Shown piece after piece: positions 1 through 13,100 of a DNA stretch of 64,000 nucleotides. The notes below the pieces were generated by a model. The model searched no databases and was not told where the DNA came from. It was given only the letters and a program-made list of their open reading frames with translations. The DNA lies in NCBI RefSeq assembly GCF_002105155.1, contig NW_019028981.1, positions 1,668,856-1,732,855 on the forward strand. The letters run 5' to 3'. Position numbers and translations under genes: made by a program. This stretch comes from Lobosporangium transversale. Lineage: Eukaryota > Mortierellomycota > Mortierellomycetes > Mortierellales > Mortierellaceae. Numbering within the stretch: the stretch's first letter is position 1; each line of letters starts with the position of its first letter.

Positions 1-147
1 GAAGTGGACTTTGGAGCTCCTCTGCACTCTTTGGTCTTGATTGGACGTAGAATGCACATCATGGAGGCAGAAATGGTCAGAGCATTTTGTCCAGAGAAAC
101 ATCGAGCCAAGTTTGATGAGATTTATAAGCGTGATTACGAGTCCTAA
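1..147 (+). CDS. DPH5: diphthine methyl ester synthase, C-terminal end (partial)
   Basis: The first 49 codons read through in frame 1 to a TAA at 145-147. The peptide contains the DPH5 C-terminal signature around 'GAPLHSLVLIGRRMH' followed by an acidic/hydrophobic helix (MEAEMVRAF), as in yeast and human DPH5. The enzyme uses S-adenosylmethionine to methylate the modified histidine of translation elongation factor 2 during diphthamide synthesis in the cytosol. The 5' part lies outside the window. The gene is convergent with the PPR gene that ends at 369, with about 220 bp between them. Identification rests on this short C-terminal stretch, which is distinctive. Confidence 0.85.
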   Translation, partial: EVDFGAPLHSLVLIGRRMHIMEAEMVRAFCPEKHRAKFDEIYKRDYES

Positions 148-368
148 GAGAAAGACTCTTTCGACTAATATTTTTAGCTTTACTATCTCAAGTTTGGATC
201 AGAAATACAAATACTTATTTTTCTTTCTTAATATTTAAGTGTATATATATAAATATAAATTCTACATTATCGCCATTTAACTAGAAGAAATTACAATATA
301 GGAGACCATAATGGAGAGGGTAAAGGGGAGAGAGGAGAGAAGATAGAGGTTTGCAAATGTAGCGGTTA

Positions 369-3198
369 TTAGTTTTTATAAACAGCATGAATCGCTTCCT
401 CGACAGGCTTAATGACCAATTCTGGATAGTGTTGCTCTTTCATCATATCCAGAGTAGCGTAAGCTTGATCGAGCATGTTGTTCTCAAGATACGCAAACAC
501 CATACTCTGAAAAGTCGAGGGTTCCTTGACAATAACATTAGCTGTATTGCCATTGCTCGAATGTGAATCCGCCATGCCGTTGAAAATCTGTTCTGCAGCC
601 AAAATATCCTGCGCTTGACCAAAGCCACGGATCAGCGTATTCTCAATGTACGTACTCGAGGGGTGTCCTGATGCCACAAGCTCATTTCGTAGTTCGATAG
701 CGCGACGGACATCTCTATTAATGATATGGCTCTCAATCATAGATTGGTATGCAGGCCCCTTAGGCATGATGCCAGCCTGCAACATATTATTGAAGACGAC
801 TTCAGCTGTGCAAACATCTCGGTGCTCGACGCCATATGCATGAATTAGCGCTCCATAGTGGGATTCAGTCGCTTGAATGGGCCCATTTTTCAATGAATGA
901 ACAAGACGATTGGCCTCAGTCATATCGTAGGGTGGAATGCACGCGAAAGCCTCAATCAATAATGTGTACGTATGTTCTGTAGGAGAAAGCTTCCTGTCAA
1001 GCATGTCTCGATAGTACACCAATGCTGCCTCTCGATCTTTCTTTTGGCGAACATAAAATTGAATCATGGCGTTGTGCGGTCCCTGGCGCGGATGATAATT
1101 GGGACTATTGGTCATTTCTTTAAACAAATTCCGTGCCATTTCTTCGCTTCCAACCCTTGTACAGGCGCTGATCAAGGTTCCATAAGTAATAGCGTTGGGT
1201 CGAATCTTGTTCATAATCATATCTTCATAAACCTCCAAAACGCGATCAATCTTGCGCCCACGAGAAAGCTTTCCAATGACAACGTTGTAGAAGAAAATAT
1301 TTGGCTTAATATTATGGCGTTTGACTTCTTCCAAAATCCTGAGTGCATCATGAGCCTCATCTACCGCCCCCGTAGTCGTTGCAATCAATAATGTCGCATA
1401 TCCAGTTGCATCAGGAAACTGTCCCAGCTGAACAATATCATCATAGTTCTTTTTGGCAGCTTTCATATCTCCCAAGGTGGCATTAGCGACGAGCATTGCA
1501 TTATAGACCTCATATTCAGCTGCCCGACGATGGGTTTTGTCCTGAATAGTATCCAATGAACGCCTGGCAATATCATACAATTCATGATAATTAGTCGCCC
1601 TTTCCTTTTCTCTTTTTGCACAGACTTGGATTGTGTCAGCGATAGCTTGAGGTGAGGGTAGTTGATCATTTTTGATCATCTTTGAGATTTCTTCCAACGC
1701 TACAGCGGCGTATCCGAAGCGACAGGCACGAATAATCGCTTCTGAAGGATCACCATATCGAAGAGCAATCAATCCCTGCGCATCATGCATTTTAAGTGAG
1801 CGGCGATTACTAGTGCTGCTATTGCCGTGGGATACTTGGCGCTTATGTTGATGCTGAGCCTGAGTGCGGTAATGGGTCTGAGATTGACGCGACTGTTTCT
1901 CCTGCTGCTGTTGTCGTTGCTGCGGAGAATCCTGGCTTACTTGAAAGTTATCAGGTATATTGGGTTTAAATCCTGGATATATTTCTTGCACAGCTGTATC
2001 CCATGCGAGCTGTCCCGAATAATCTCCCAGTGTCATGAAAGAAAGTGAAATCTTTGAGCAAGCCTCTTCACTGGGTGTAATATCCATCTCCTTGCCATCC
2101 AAAAGAATCTCAATCAAGTGTCGATAACGGATACTGCTCTTCGTGAGTGTCGCTTGCATCGCTAACAGCGCTTCAAGATCTGAACAATCTAGCATCGCCT
2201 TGATTGATTCAAGCCCTGTAGAGGCTTTCAACTGACGATAAGTCCTCAGAGTCCTGTCAGCCAGCTCTGAAAATGCCAACAAGTCATGTCTATCATAATA
2301 TAAATGAGTAAAATTGCAGTCCAAAATCAGTGTCTTGACTAGCTTTCAATTAAACCAACTCTTTCTTTTGGGTATGTTGTTTGTTTGATGGTTACTAGAG
2401 AACTAAAGACGAATGAAGCCTCATCGAAATGTTACTACATCGTATGAATATCGCTATAAATCCAAATATGGCTCATTACCTATCAAGCAATTTTGCGACA
2501 GAGAGCGCCTGTGAGAAATCGCTACTATAATTAACAATTTCCCTTGCTAGTGCGACAAAGACTTGATTCTGTGAAAAATTCTGTTTTCTCCCTTGACTAT
2601 GGTAGCAATCAACAAGAAGAGCAAGAGCTCTCTCAGCGTCCTGAGGGTTGTTTAGATTTAGAAACTGTGTGACGATTCGACTTGAGAGAGCCGCATCAGC
2701 ATAGAAGCCTTGCCGACGCATCTCGTGTAGGAATGGAAAGACAGCTCTAGCATCTTGACCATTAATGGCATCCCAGGCATTCTTAGAGAGTTCACTATGC
2801 TTTGGGGGCGACTTTGCACCATTGCCATTAACTGTGCCATCTTGTTGAAGAGGCTGATGATTATGGATTCGTGATGTCTGTTGATAAAAATTGAGATTGG
2901 CTGCAATGGGAGTTTGAAATCTATGTCCCGAAGCAAAATGATGGTTGCTATAATAGTGTGTTTGGCCGTGGTGATGAGCTGTAGTGTTTGTATTGGCATT
3001 GTTATTTTCTCTATTGGCTTGTGATGACGAAAAGGAGCGGACAGGATTGGCAGGTGTATTAGCGCCCGTAGGCTGTGCGGTGCGCTGGGTGAGATTGATA
3101 ACCTGATTCTTAGAATTGGAGATGGGGGCCAGCTGCCTTGATACAGTCTGACGAGTAATATTTCCAAGTAATGCAGTCGTCTTAAGGTTCATCATCAT
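369..3198 (-). CDS. pentatricopeptide repeat (PPR) protein, probably mitochondrial
   Basis: Two-exon model: 3198-2480 and 2289-369, 879 aa, intron 2479-2290 (GTAATG...GATAG). The join restores the frame across an Asp-Arg pair. I chose the first of three consecutive ATGs (3198-3190). The N-terminus is rich in Ser, Thr, Arg and Asn with few acids, like a mitochondrial presequence. A Q/H-rich linker follows, then a long helical array with PPR signatures such as 'NIFFYNVVIGKLSRGRKID' and 'NAITYGTLISACTRVGS' spaced about 35 residues apart. PPR proteins bind organellar RNA for stability, processing or translation. I cannot assign an orthologue such as Pet309/CYA5. Oddity: the same GATAG motif sits at both splice junctions, so the exact junction could shift slightly. 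Confidence 0.75.
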
Positions 3199-3336
3199 GG
3201 AAGTTGCAGTTGGGCAATATAAGCTGAAAATGAACACCAAGCTGCTGCGGAACAAGAATCACACTGAATGAATGCTCAGATGAATCAAATGGCCAAAAAA
3301 AAAAGAAATCGAGCGAAAGAATACAGATGCCGTAAA

Positions 3337-3430
3337 AAGGGGAGGATAGGGGAGGATAGGGGAAAGGAAGGGGAAGGGTGAGAGAAGGGAAGGGTGAGAG
3401 GAAGGGAAGGGTGAGAGGAAGGGAAGAGAA
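3337..3430. repeat. G-rich purine tract with G-quadruplex potential
   Basis: Several GGGG/GGG runs separated by short A/T-containing spacers (units like GGGGAGGATA and GGGAAGGGTGAGAG) lie on the plus strand, about 140 bp upstream of the PPR start codon. On the PPR coding strand the tract is C/T-rich, as in many fungal core promoters. It fits a G4 spacing pattern by eye, but this was not computed. Confidence 0.6.
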
Positions 3431-3563
3431 TGTGGAAGAGAGAGAGAAACAAAACATCAAATACGAGACTTGTGACAAGTCATGCACATAACCACGTGAC
3501 AACATTTTTAATTTTATTTTGTAAAAAAAAAAAAAAAAAGTGTTACATGAGACATGAACACCT

Positions 3564-6035
3564 TTAGGGTTGTGAATTGTTGGTTACTGCTGCCTTGCGA
3601 GCAAAATTCCGTGCACGGTAAAGCGCCAAGTAAGCAACGTGGAAGTCTCCTGTGGTAGCAAGTGTAAATTAAGGTCATTAGAGTCAATTACTATTATTGT
3701 TTTTCATTTGTCATCAAAATAGTGAGTCCATGTAAGTACACCAGATTTACCTCCACCATCAAGCTTGAGAATATCTTCCTTTGAAACTGGCGAGACCTTA
3801 TCGTCGTCATATTTGTACCATTCATCTTCATCCCCTTTTTTTGTCCAACCAATATAGTGTCCAGAGTCAGCTGTTCGTCCAATATGCGTAAGTACTGCGG
3901 CAAGCTCATACTGGCCAGATGGATTTGAGCCTACATCTTGTACCAATTCTGGATCCAAAGATTGCTCTAACGCCTCAAGGGCAGCATCGACAGCCTTTTG
4001 TTCATCTGAGGTCTTACTCGCCTCCTCACGGCCAGCTTCTTTGTCCAGTCGTTTCCGACGCTTCAAGGATGCCTCGGCATTATCCAGTTCTCGAAGCTTC
4101 ACTTTGGTATTTGTCAGCTTAGATTGAAGCTCTGGAGTACAAAATTGGGAAGCATCAAGCTCGAAAGGGAATTTAACCTTGCGTAAAATCTTGGCCTTGA
4201 CCTGCTCATTTGCCTTCCAGAAAAACCGGACAAAGTTGACAGTTAAATAAGCAGGCAGTCGAGAGATTCTCTGAGACTTTGAGTAGATAGCTGATCTGCC
4301 CAAAGTTGGGGAGTTTTTTTCAATCTTTTGGTCCAAGAATTCCAAAATCCCGTTGTGCAGGTAATTGACATCTATCGGTTAAAACATGAGGCATTTGTTC
4401 GCCAAATAAACTGAGAATTGTGCTTTTGTGGATTGGATAAAGTATTGTAGAGGCTCAACAGTCCATAAGCAAGACTTACTACTGGAAATATGACAATCAA
4501 GCTTGGAAAACGGCTCCTTGGTAATAATTACATCCTCATCTGGTGCTTCATCGCATTTCAATCTAAAATGACAATAATGCGCTATAAGACACTCGTTTGC
4601 AGCCTTGTCAACTACTTCAAATCATCACTATTGCCTTTGTGCACATACGTTGTAGTAAATTCTCCTTGCATAAACTGAGCAACCACGTTTTGCTTTCCCT
4701 CAGCATGTGGAGGAAGCTTTGCCTTCAAAGTTGAAATAAGTTGGCTCCAGCACTCTTCTGCGTCCTGCTGCATCCATACGCCATCGCGTCCTTGCTGAGA
4801 AAACTGGGGGAACGCCCTGCGTAAATGCTGTGGTGATGTTATAAAATCGAAATAATTAGAGTAAATACACAATACCACCTGTAAAAAAAAAAAAAAAAAA
4901 AAAAAAAAACGGAACGCTTTATTTTATAATAATATGTATCGTCTCAACTTACTGTTAGGAATCCTACAGGCAATACATCATGACCAGAAGTATTGAGCTG
5001 CCTATAAAGATCTCTCAAGGATGCTGTCATGTTGCTTGCAGTATCCAAGTTATCCGTCCCACCCTGATATTTCTGTAAATCTTGAACCAACTCTGGAACA
5101 GCGCGAAGACATTGAAGGGTGGCATTCTAAAATTTGAGAACCATTATGAGATTTATGTGAGTATTACACATGTTAGGTTGACCAATGTAGCAGGACTATC
5201 TATTGCATGATCATACCATGTAGCAAGTATTGCCTAGGTTTGTCAGTCCAACAGGGATGTCCATCTATGTTAACAATGACGGAAGTAGGTTAGAGGGTGC
5301 AGAAATCCCTTTAAGGCCGCTTTCTTTTGTCTTTAGCTCAACTTTCTTTATACATACCGCCTTATTGAGAGTAGCCTCCGTCATATCTTCTGCAAAAAGG
5401 ATTTTCTTCTCTGGTGCCTTTGGAAGCTCTCCTGCAGTGCCCATCATCTATATTATAGTTGAGTAGGTAAGTGTTATTAAAGGCTTCGTTCGCAGGTAAT
5501 GCAATAGACGGATAATTGTGGCATATACCATGAAAGTATGGCCCTAAATAGAATACACGACGAAGGATCAATTAGTGATTTTGAACATCATGGCGACTTG
5601 ATCATATTGATCAGATTGTTTAGCAAGCAAAAACACTCACATTTTTCAGACCAAGCTTATTCATATCGGCGTCATCCTAAAATTCAAAGTGAAATATATA
5701 AGCAGCTGTGATACTCAATCATAAACATCACAAATCTGCTATCTCTCTTTTTTTTATATTTACCTTAAGAGTACCACCCTTGACAATGATTTTTTGTCTA
5801 TCAGGTTCGACTCCTGTCAATGCGAAAAGCTGTGCCTTAAAGACTAACCCAGGTTCATCCAAGTTAAGTTCAAGGTCGTCAAACTTCTTTCCACTCCATT
5901 TGACATTTACTATTAAATTCATAATGTCGCAAAATAATTAGTTGCCTTAACATTCCACGACACTTTGGATAAAAAAAATGCTTTATTTAGTTTATAAAAT
6001 ATCGTGATACCTTTGATAGTATTTGCAGGAGGCAT
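3564..6035 (-). CDS. UBP6: proteasome-associated ubiquitin hydrolase USP14/Ubp6
   Basis: Eleven-exon model: 6035-6011, 5909-5764, 5676-5641, 5543-5529, 5447-5358, 5264-5217, 5126-4953, 4827-4649, 4562-4480, 4371-3751, 3649-3564. All phases agree, giving 500 aa (human USP14 is 494). An N-terminal ubiquitin-like domain (about residues 1-75, 'FKAQLFALTGV...RQK') docks on the proteasome. The USP catalytic core follows, with the Cys box 'GLTNLGNTCYM' (Cys about 118), 'FPQF...QQDAEECW', and the His box 'DSGHYIGW' with 'YDDDKVS'. It trims ubiquitin chains at the 26S proteasome. The first C-terminal frame ends early at 3704, but a GTAAAT...CACAG intron adds the conserved 'GGGDFHVAYLALY' end. Exon 4 is a 15-nt microexon. 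The exon 8 acceptor was chosen by family alignment; an upstream T-tract CAG would add about 20 codons. Confidence 0.92.
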
Positions 6036-8215
6036 ATTGTGGGTGTTGAAATTCAGATGTGTAACAGGTATGAAGAAGGGTGAAGTATTTGGCACACCAG
6101 AGTACTGGAGAATAGACCACTGACATGCAACTCAAAATCCACTGAAACTACGTCATCATCAGGCGCAAACGCACGTAATGCAGCCACATTTGGACGGATC
6201 TCAAACTAGTGGGTGATATTCAACACGATGTAGCCAAAAGGCTTTACCTACAGCCAAGGCTAATATTCTAGGGCATAAGCTATAAAAGCAATTCATAAAT
6301 AATAAAGACAAGCTTCACTTGTCTTGGTGCATTGGAATACTCAGCAAAGCCGAAACCAAAGCCTCAAGGAGAGAGCAGACCGCCTACGATGTCATTTACA
6401 GATCCTGTATTAGATGAGGTGGTTACGGTGCTCAAATTGTCGGTTGCGCTCTGATCCTCCCACACAAAGGTCTGTGTTGCCAGGTAAACAGGGCGTTATC
6501 TTGCATCATTTCCTTGCTCTTGATACTGTACTATGGCGATCGGGTACTAACGCACTTGCTCTAACCAACTCCACAAAGTTGCCTAGAACCAATTTCAAGA
6601 TTTTGACCAATTTGGATTCATATCCCAAAGTTCAATGGCATCCTCCTTCATCTTTACAGCACTCCGAGCTTCAGTAGAGAGGCAATAAGCACCACCGATA
6701 GAAGATGCGGTCCTAGGAGGTAGATTGTCCGCTGCTATCCATCCGCATTTGATGGTGTGAAGTTATTCAATTTAAGAAGGTAGCAACTGAAGGCGGATAC
6801 TGTTCGTATGAATGGATCCTCCTAAAAAACATCCACGTTCAGATTGAAAGCGCCTTATCTGATAGCTTCAATATGTTGTCATACGCTCCCCTATGTTATC
6901 GTCATGGCTCTGAACTGATTGCGTTGGCATTTATGTTGTTTCTCATAGCTTGTTATGTCAATAATTAGGTTCGTGATGAAACATCCAGAAGCAGACTGGA
7001 AAGCGGAATACTAGTGACATCCTGAATTAAGCAATATGGCTCTACAATCCCAAGCGTAGGTTCCGCTTAAGCTTGGAACATTGCTTTCAAAGCATCATTC
7101 ATTCGAAAGAGTTTTACGCTACGAAGCCGTGTTGCATGGGCAAAACAGGGGCCAGCGATCCAGTGATCTGGCTTAAAGGAATGAAGCTTTGAACCGCAGA
7201 AATGTTTTGAGCTGAATCGACTTGTAAATCATTAGATTCCTAACCCTTGTTCCTTTGTACTTTTAACATTGTCATTAATGATATAATGGCAGAGATGAAT
7301 TCTCATTATAATGAACATCCCATCAACCCGACCGTCACTGCCTTCTCGTAAAATTTAAGTGATCTTTTTATATGCTTCCTGTATTCGATAGATAGTAATG
7401 ATATGATAGATGCCAGCAGCTCGCCCCTTGTATATGGCGTTCTTTTTTTCCCGATCGTTACACTTCTAGGATTTGTCAAACCGGGACCGATAGTTTAACA
7501 GCATGTTTTTGCTTACCACTAAATCCTGGAAGCTGAGCCTGAGACCTCCCTTTGTCATATTGACTACTTGAGCACATTCGAGCTCGTTGGTGATGTTGCT
7601 TTATCATTAACTGAGACAGCAGGGCAAATGATGTTCAGTAATTTCCTCTTATTGCCTGTAATTTTGAAAAAGGAGATATTGTAAAAGCTTTCCGACGAAT
7701 TACTCAGAAGCCATTGCCTGCCTTGAATTGTATTTATAACTGGTTTCGCTTTGCAAAGAGACAGAAAGATGATTATGAAAGCCGCCTTATCCTTGTAAAT
7801 GGTGTCATATGACGGGCTATTTTCACTTAACAATTTAACAATATCAGTTTGATACATGGGTTTGTCAAAAAAGATGCCTTGGGACATTGAGTTCAAACAT
7901 ATGATTACTAACATTGTATTTGCCTCAACTCTTGATGCGCCTCAGTTTTACTAATCTTATGTTCCTTCACGTTTTCTAGTCTTTCGATAATTCCCTCATT
8001 GGTGGCGTGAGCGATGTAGAAGTAGTATTATATTCAGCCCTGGTCTGCTTGTAATAAACACCATTTAGGATGAACCGATACGATCAAGTTCATACTGATA
8101 GCGAGTTTGCGATCCAAATAGTCCTTAGCAATAGCTTTAGTGTCTACACTTAACATAGACGATCGTAACTTGCCCGTGAGTAAGCGTAAAAATCTGGTAT
8201 ATCATTTTGCATGTT

Positions 8216-8290
8216 TTATACACTTCACTTTATTGTACATTTTATTTTATATTTTATTTTACATTTTATTTTACATTTTATTTTATATAT
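8216..8290. repeat. AT-rich microsatellite (TTTTATTTTACA-like)
   Basis: Five or more imperfect copies of a 10-12 bp T-rich unit alternating TTTTATA and TTTTACA. Open frames crossing it are simple-sequence artefacts. Confidence 0.8.
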
Positions 8291-8414
8291 ACAATAATGA
8301 ACATGACATGTACTTCTTTTTTTATAATTCATTTTATTTATTTTTATGTTGCCGAGATAAAATCGACATTTTTTGCTGACATTGCAGAGGGTTTGAGCTG
8401 TGCCTGCTTAGTCC

Positions 8415-8453
8415 AAGAGCCCCCTGCCGCTGATGGAGTAGGGGGCTTCTCTT
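8415..8453. other. GC-rich inverted repeat (hairpin)
   Basis: AGCCCCCT (8418-8425) pairs perfectly with AGGGGGCT (8440-8447) over 8 bp. Three more outer pairs (AAG with CTT) form after a small bulge, and the loop is 14 nt. A run of seven A follows at 8454-8463. It is strikingly GC-rich against an AT-rich surround; no function is assigned. Confidence 0.5.
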
Positions 8454-10174
8454 GAAAAAAAGGGCCATAGATATGAAGAATCAATGTCCTGCAGACTCCA
8501 TACTTAGAAAGATGTGTATGTAACTAGCAGGGCAGAAAACAACATGTTTTGAAGATGTCCATATGGATTATAATTGGGACAAGATGACTGAGGAGTTTGG
8601 ATGGGTGCAGATGTTTATTTTATATTCACGCCCCAAGTATGCCATAAGCCTTTAACTTCCATTTCCTGGTTTGTGAAAGTGTAAATGTTTTCAAGATGAG
8701 TATGTGAGAAAAAAAAAAAAAAAAAAAAATAGGAAGAAGGAAGAGAAAAATCGAGGCACATGCAGCTTAGATGCGTTTAATCTTCTTTGAAAAGAAAAAA
8801 GCTGCTCTTTTCTTTTGAGCGTGCGACATTGCTGCATGCTTCTAACCTTTTCTTATTTATTTACAATCGAGGTTGCGTAGGGGGGGGGGGAACAAAGACC
8901 TTCTTTCAGGTAAACATTTGCTACTGCTACAACCTTGATCGTCATGCTTCAGAAGCAATTGCCATCAGCAAAAAAGAAATGCTTGAAGTGTAGAAGACGA
9001 GTCACGTGTGGAATGTTTCCCCTGATGTTAATAACCTAACATGTCTTATTTAAGATGTTTCGGGTTCTGATATTTTTAAAAGACGGGATCAGGTCCAAAG
9101 TTTTTGTATTATTTCTTGGAACAGAAAGGTGTTACTTGTACACAAGAGAGGCTTGTGCGTGTGTGCAAGATTTGGAGGAAAAAAAGGGATCTGTACCACC
9201 ATGATCTGAATAAGAAAAAGATGAGTAGACCTGACCGAATACAGACTAACAGCGAATCACATCCAGGATGTAAAAAAGAAAGAGGCGAAGCTATTTTATT
9301 CAAAGAAACAAAAAAATATCTTTGAAACTGATGTGTTTTTGTATAAAAAATATGATCCATGACTTCATTCATACGCTCTTTTTTTATTTATTTATATTCA
9401 GAATAATTTGTTCGGCGGAAGGAGACATGTGTGACAACATCTTTTTGACTCGATAGTTTGAACATGACGTGCAATTGAGTTTGTCTGAAGGTTCGTTTTT
9501 TTGATGCACACCCACAAATACACAAACACAAACACAAACATACAAACATACACGCAAAATATTCACTCCTCACTCCAATGTCTATACCTTCCTTTGCTCC
9601 GCTCTCTTTCTCTGCAAAGCCTGGAACTACTGCAGAAAAAGAGAGCTAAAAAAGAAATAAAAAGAGAGTGAAAGAGAGAAAAAGAAACAGAAAGGAGCCC
9701 TTTTGGCATTACATATACACTCATTCATCCATTCATCCAAACATTTATACATAATCTGTTAAAAAAAAGAAAGGAAAAAGGAGACAAGAGCAAGACAGGC
9801 AGAGTAGGGCACAGGGCAAGGGCAGGGCAGGATAACAGCGTCTGTCGGGAAAACAACAGACGAAACTGGTGCATTAAAAAAAAAAAAGAAGAGAAAAGTA
9901 ATCGTCCCGTTCATCCATTCATTCAATCATTCATCTATTCATCCATTCCATCTCTTCCTCACTCTTTCTCGTGTTTATCCAGTTCCTTCCTTTCTATCCT
10001 ACCAGTCGAGTGTAGTCTCTCACTTACTCACTTCGATGTTTTAGTCCAATTAAATCGATACTTGCACTACACCTTCCATAAAACGCACACATTCGATTCG
10101 ACTCTCATTGTCTTTAACGCTCCGTGTGGTTGAAGGAGTAGCAACATTGCAAGAACAGCAGATCTGGAATCGCA

Positions 10175-13100
10175 ATGTCAAAATCTGGGGCGCCGTCTAC
10201 TTCTGTCTCTGCCTCCATTTCAGCCTCAAGTCATGATCCTCATTCATTACCACCCAATGTCAAGGGTCTGGTTCAGCGATTCCTTGCTGTCAGTATCCCT
10301 ACTATCACTCTAACCCCCGAATTAATTGATGTTCTCGATAAAGCTGAAGTCATTATACCACAAAGGCTGCAAGTAACTATGCGATGGTGGAAAGAGGACA
10401 GTGCCTTTTCACTTTCAGTCTATCCTAAACTGAACAGTCCCTTTCCTGAGCTAATTGCTCGTCGACAAACGCTTCTGAGACAGCGTCAACAAAAACAGAT
10501 TGCTGAAATTGAACGTCAACGAGGGCAACCACAACCACAACCACAACCACCACAACAACATCAGCAACCACAATACCAACAGCAACAACAACAGCAGCAG
10601 CAACCACAACAACAACAGCAACAGCAACAAGGGCAGTCCGGTATTGTTAACATCTCCATCGATCCAAAGCGAGTCGTTACACAGACACAACCCATACAAC
10701 CTCCAATAGAATCCACCCCGGCGTTAGCGCAAGCTCACATGCGTCCACCAACACCATCATTTTTACGACGTGGAGCTCGCCTGTTGAAAATCTTCAAACG
10801 AAGTAAATCAAGATCTACGGATCAAGGTGCTTCGGACCCAGCTTCAACGACAAAAAGCGGGGACACAGGCGGAGAAGGAGAAACCGCTGCTTTTGAAACT
10901 ACGGAGAGGCACGATCCTCCTGTGCACGAACGCAAGGATACTATTACCTCTCGTACTCCTGTTAATTCGGTAGAGCCAGAGACAGCGGCCAAACCTTTGC
11001 CCTCTTTACCTGACGCTGCTTACCCTATCACTGTAGCTTATCCAATTCGTTGCTCCTTAGAGCAATTACGCAGCTACTTTGTAGATATGACTTCACTCAC
11101 TCTTGAGATTCAGATCACGCCAGAGTTGTCTGTGCTCGCCACGGTGTCCAACTTGGTTGATCTCTTCCGTAATATCAACGGTACCTTCTCAGGTGTCTTC
11201 CCCTTTTCAACCGTCCTACAAAACGATAACCCTCAGTTCAAACAGGAAAGGCTATTTCAAAGACGCGTGGTGCTCGGAATGGTAGTCTTTCAAGCATGGT
11301 TTCAAGATACTTCTGATGTCGCTGATGACTCTGAGGACTCAGACTCCATTTCAACGAACTCTATGCTTGCGATACTGGCCGAAAATGCACCCGGCGCTAT
11401 TGCACACCACCCCCAACCACCTTACTATAACCGTCAGCCCAGTCATTATAACCATTATAACCATCATAACCCTCATCTGCGTCCAAACTTTCCAGTAGAC
11501 CCACGCCCCATGCCTCAACAATACCCCCAGCCATCTCATGGTCCATACCCATTCACAGGTGCTGTCCATCCTCCTATTGGACCTCAAACCCATAATCATG
11601 CCCCATCCCATTCACGAATTCCACAGCCATACATGCCACAACACTACAATGTTGCCCCACCTCAGCCATCTTCAGATCGACGATATTTCGACTATAAACA
11701 TCCTGCAGAGCACCATGGGCGTGAGCCCCGAATTTCTATGCGATATGGTGAAGATGACAGCCATCACAGACATGAATGGCAAAGAGGTGCAAATCCACGA
11801 AATAATAGACGTGGGCCTCAGGATGAAGAAGATTACTCATCAGAGGAACATCTGTCGCACACAGGTAGATACTATGCAAGTTTAGCGACAAGCGCAGCGA
11901 ATGCTGATGCAGCGGCAAGGACACAGACACACGCACACCCAAGTGCTATGATGTACAACGCCAATCCTAGGGTTCATGTGTCTCAGCATGGATTGCAAAG
12001 GGAGCCTCAGTCATTCAACCATACACGACAAGTTCGCCCACAGGCTTCTCGCGAAACTAATATCACGAACACTCATAGCCAAAGTACTCGCTCTCGACCA
12101 CGAGCTGGCGCAACAGCAGCAGCTATCGGCCGCCTCGAGTCTGTACTTGCTCGAGGAGAACATCTACTTCAGGGTATGTAAAAAATAAGAAAAAAATAAT
12201 TGGAGTATATCATTGGCTATTGCCAGCAGTACTCAGTTGTAATCTAAAACTCCCATTATGATACCGTATACCGTATACAAACCACAGGTATGAGAACCAG
12301 CTTAGCCCTAGATCCTGAGGAAGTACGCTCAATGTCTGCAAGAAATATTCGATCCAATAATGGTAGCTATGGTGGCCATCGGAATGAACAATTCATGCCA
12401 TATCACGAGGTTCTTCCGTATTGGCCATCCAAGTCTAAATTTAGCCTAGAAATGAGCATTCCAACGGCCTACCTCACCTCTCGAGGGCTTTTGAAAGGAG
12501 CTAGACGCCGGAAGGACTCCACTGATGCGGACCCTAGCAACAACACCTTCGACAGCAGTTCGACCTCACAACGCCTTCGATCAACTCGATCGGAACGGGG
12601 GCGAACACTCCCTCGGCAAAGCCCTCTTCCCTCATCTAGTGCGCATGGACGATATGGCGGTGATACGCAGCAACATCAGCGGCATCAGCAACAACCACAG
12701 CAGCGACAGCAACAACAGCAACAACAGCAACATCAACAACATCAACAACAGCAACATCAACAACATCAACAACATCAACAACATCAACAACATCAACATC
12801 AACAGCAACATCAGCAGCAACGACAACAGCAGCAGCAACAACAGCAACAGCAACAGCAGAGCCGTCAAGGCTATACAAATCAGCAATTGAGCAATCCTGT
12901 GCCTACCTCGACATCTAGGCCTTTGCGACGCTCTGGGAAACCAATACAGCCTGATAGGCATTCTCCTAGGTCTGATTTAGCTAGGTTACGAATGGTTCAA
13001 GAAGAGTCAATGCAACCACAATATCATTCTTTTGGAACTGGGCCATCGACATCCGATTTAGGTGAACGAGGACAACCGCGACCTAATCAGCCATCTTTCG

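Larger units (their letters stand above)
6036..10174. other. gene-poor divergent spacer between USP14 and C2CD3-like genes
   Basis: About 4.1 kb with no gene I can support. Coding-like but stop-ridden fragments occur on the minus strand near 6580-6680 and in an open frame at 7564-7914 with no recognisable motif, so decayed mobile DNA or an old gene is possible. There are A/T homopolymers (8708-8729), a G12 run near 8880, CA-rich repeats (9510-9560) and repeated ATTCATCC blocks (about 9720-9950). The last 600 bp before 10175 are C/T- and CA-rich and probably hold the promoter and 5' UTR of the downstream gene. Confidence 0.5.

Noticed and set aside
7564-7914. 116-codon minus-strand frame in the 6-10 kb spacer
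   Set aside because: No motif, no ATG at the frame start and no promoter context; could not be supported as a gene.
8140-8455. Two overlapping plus-strand frames of ~80 codons
   Set aside because: Made mostly of the TTTTATTTTACA microsatellite; no coding evidence.
10425-10709. Open frames on both strands across the CAA/CAG tract
   Set aside because: Simple-sequence shadows of the poly-Q coding repeat; composition is only Val/Leu or Asn/Ser runs.
12632-12961. Antisense leucine- and valine-rich frames over the second Q tract
   Set aside because: Same artefact; the plus-strand gene is continuous here.
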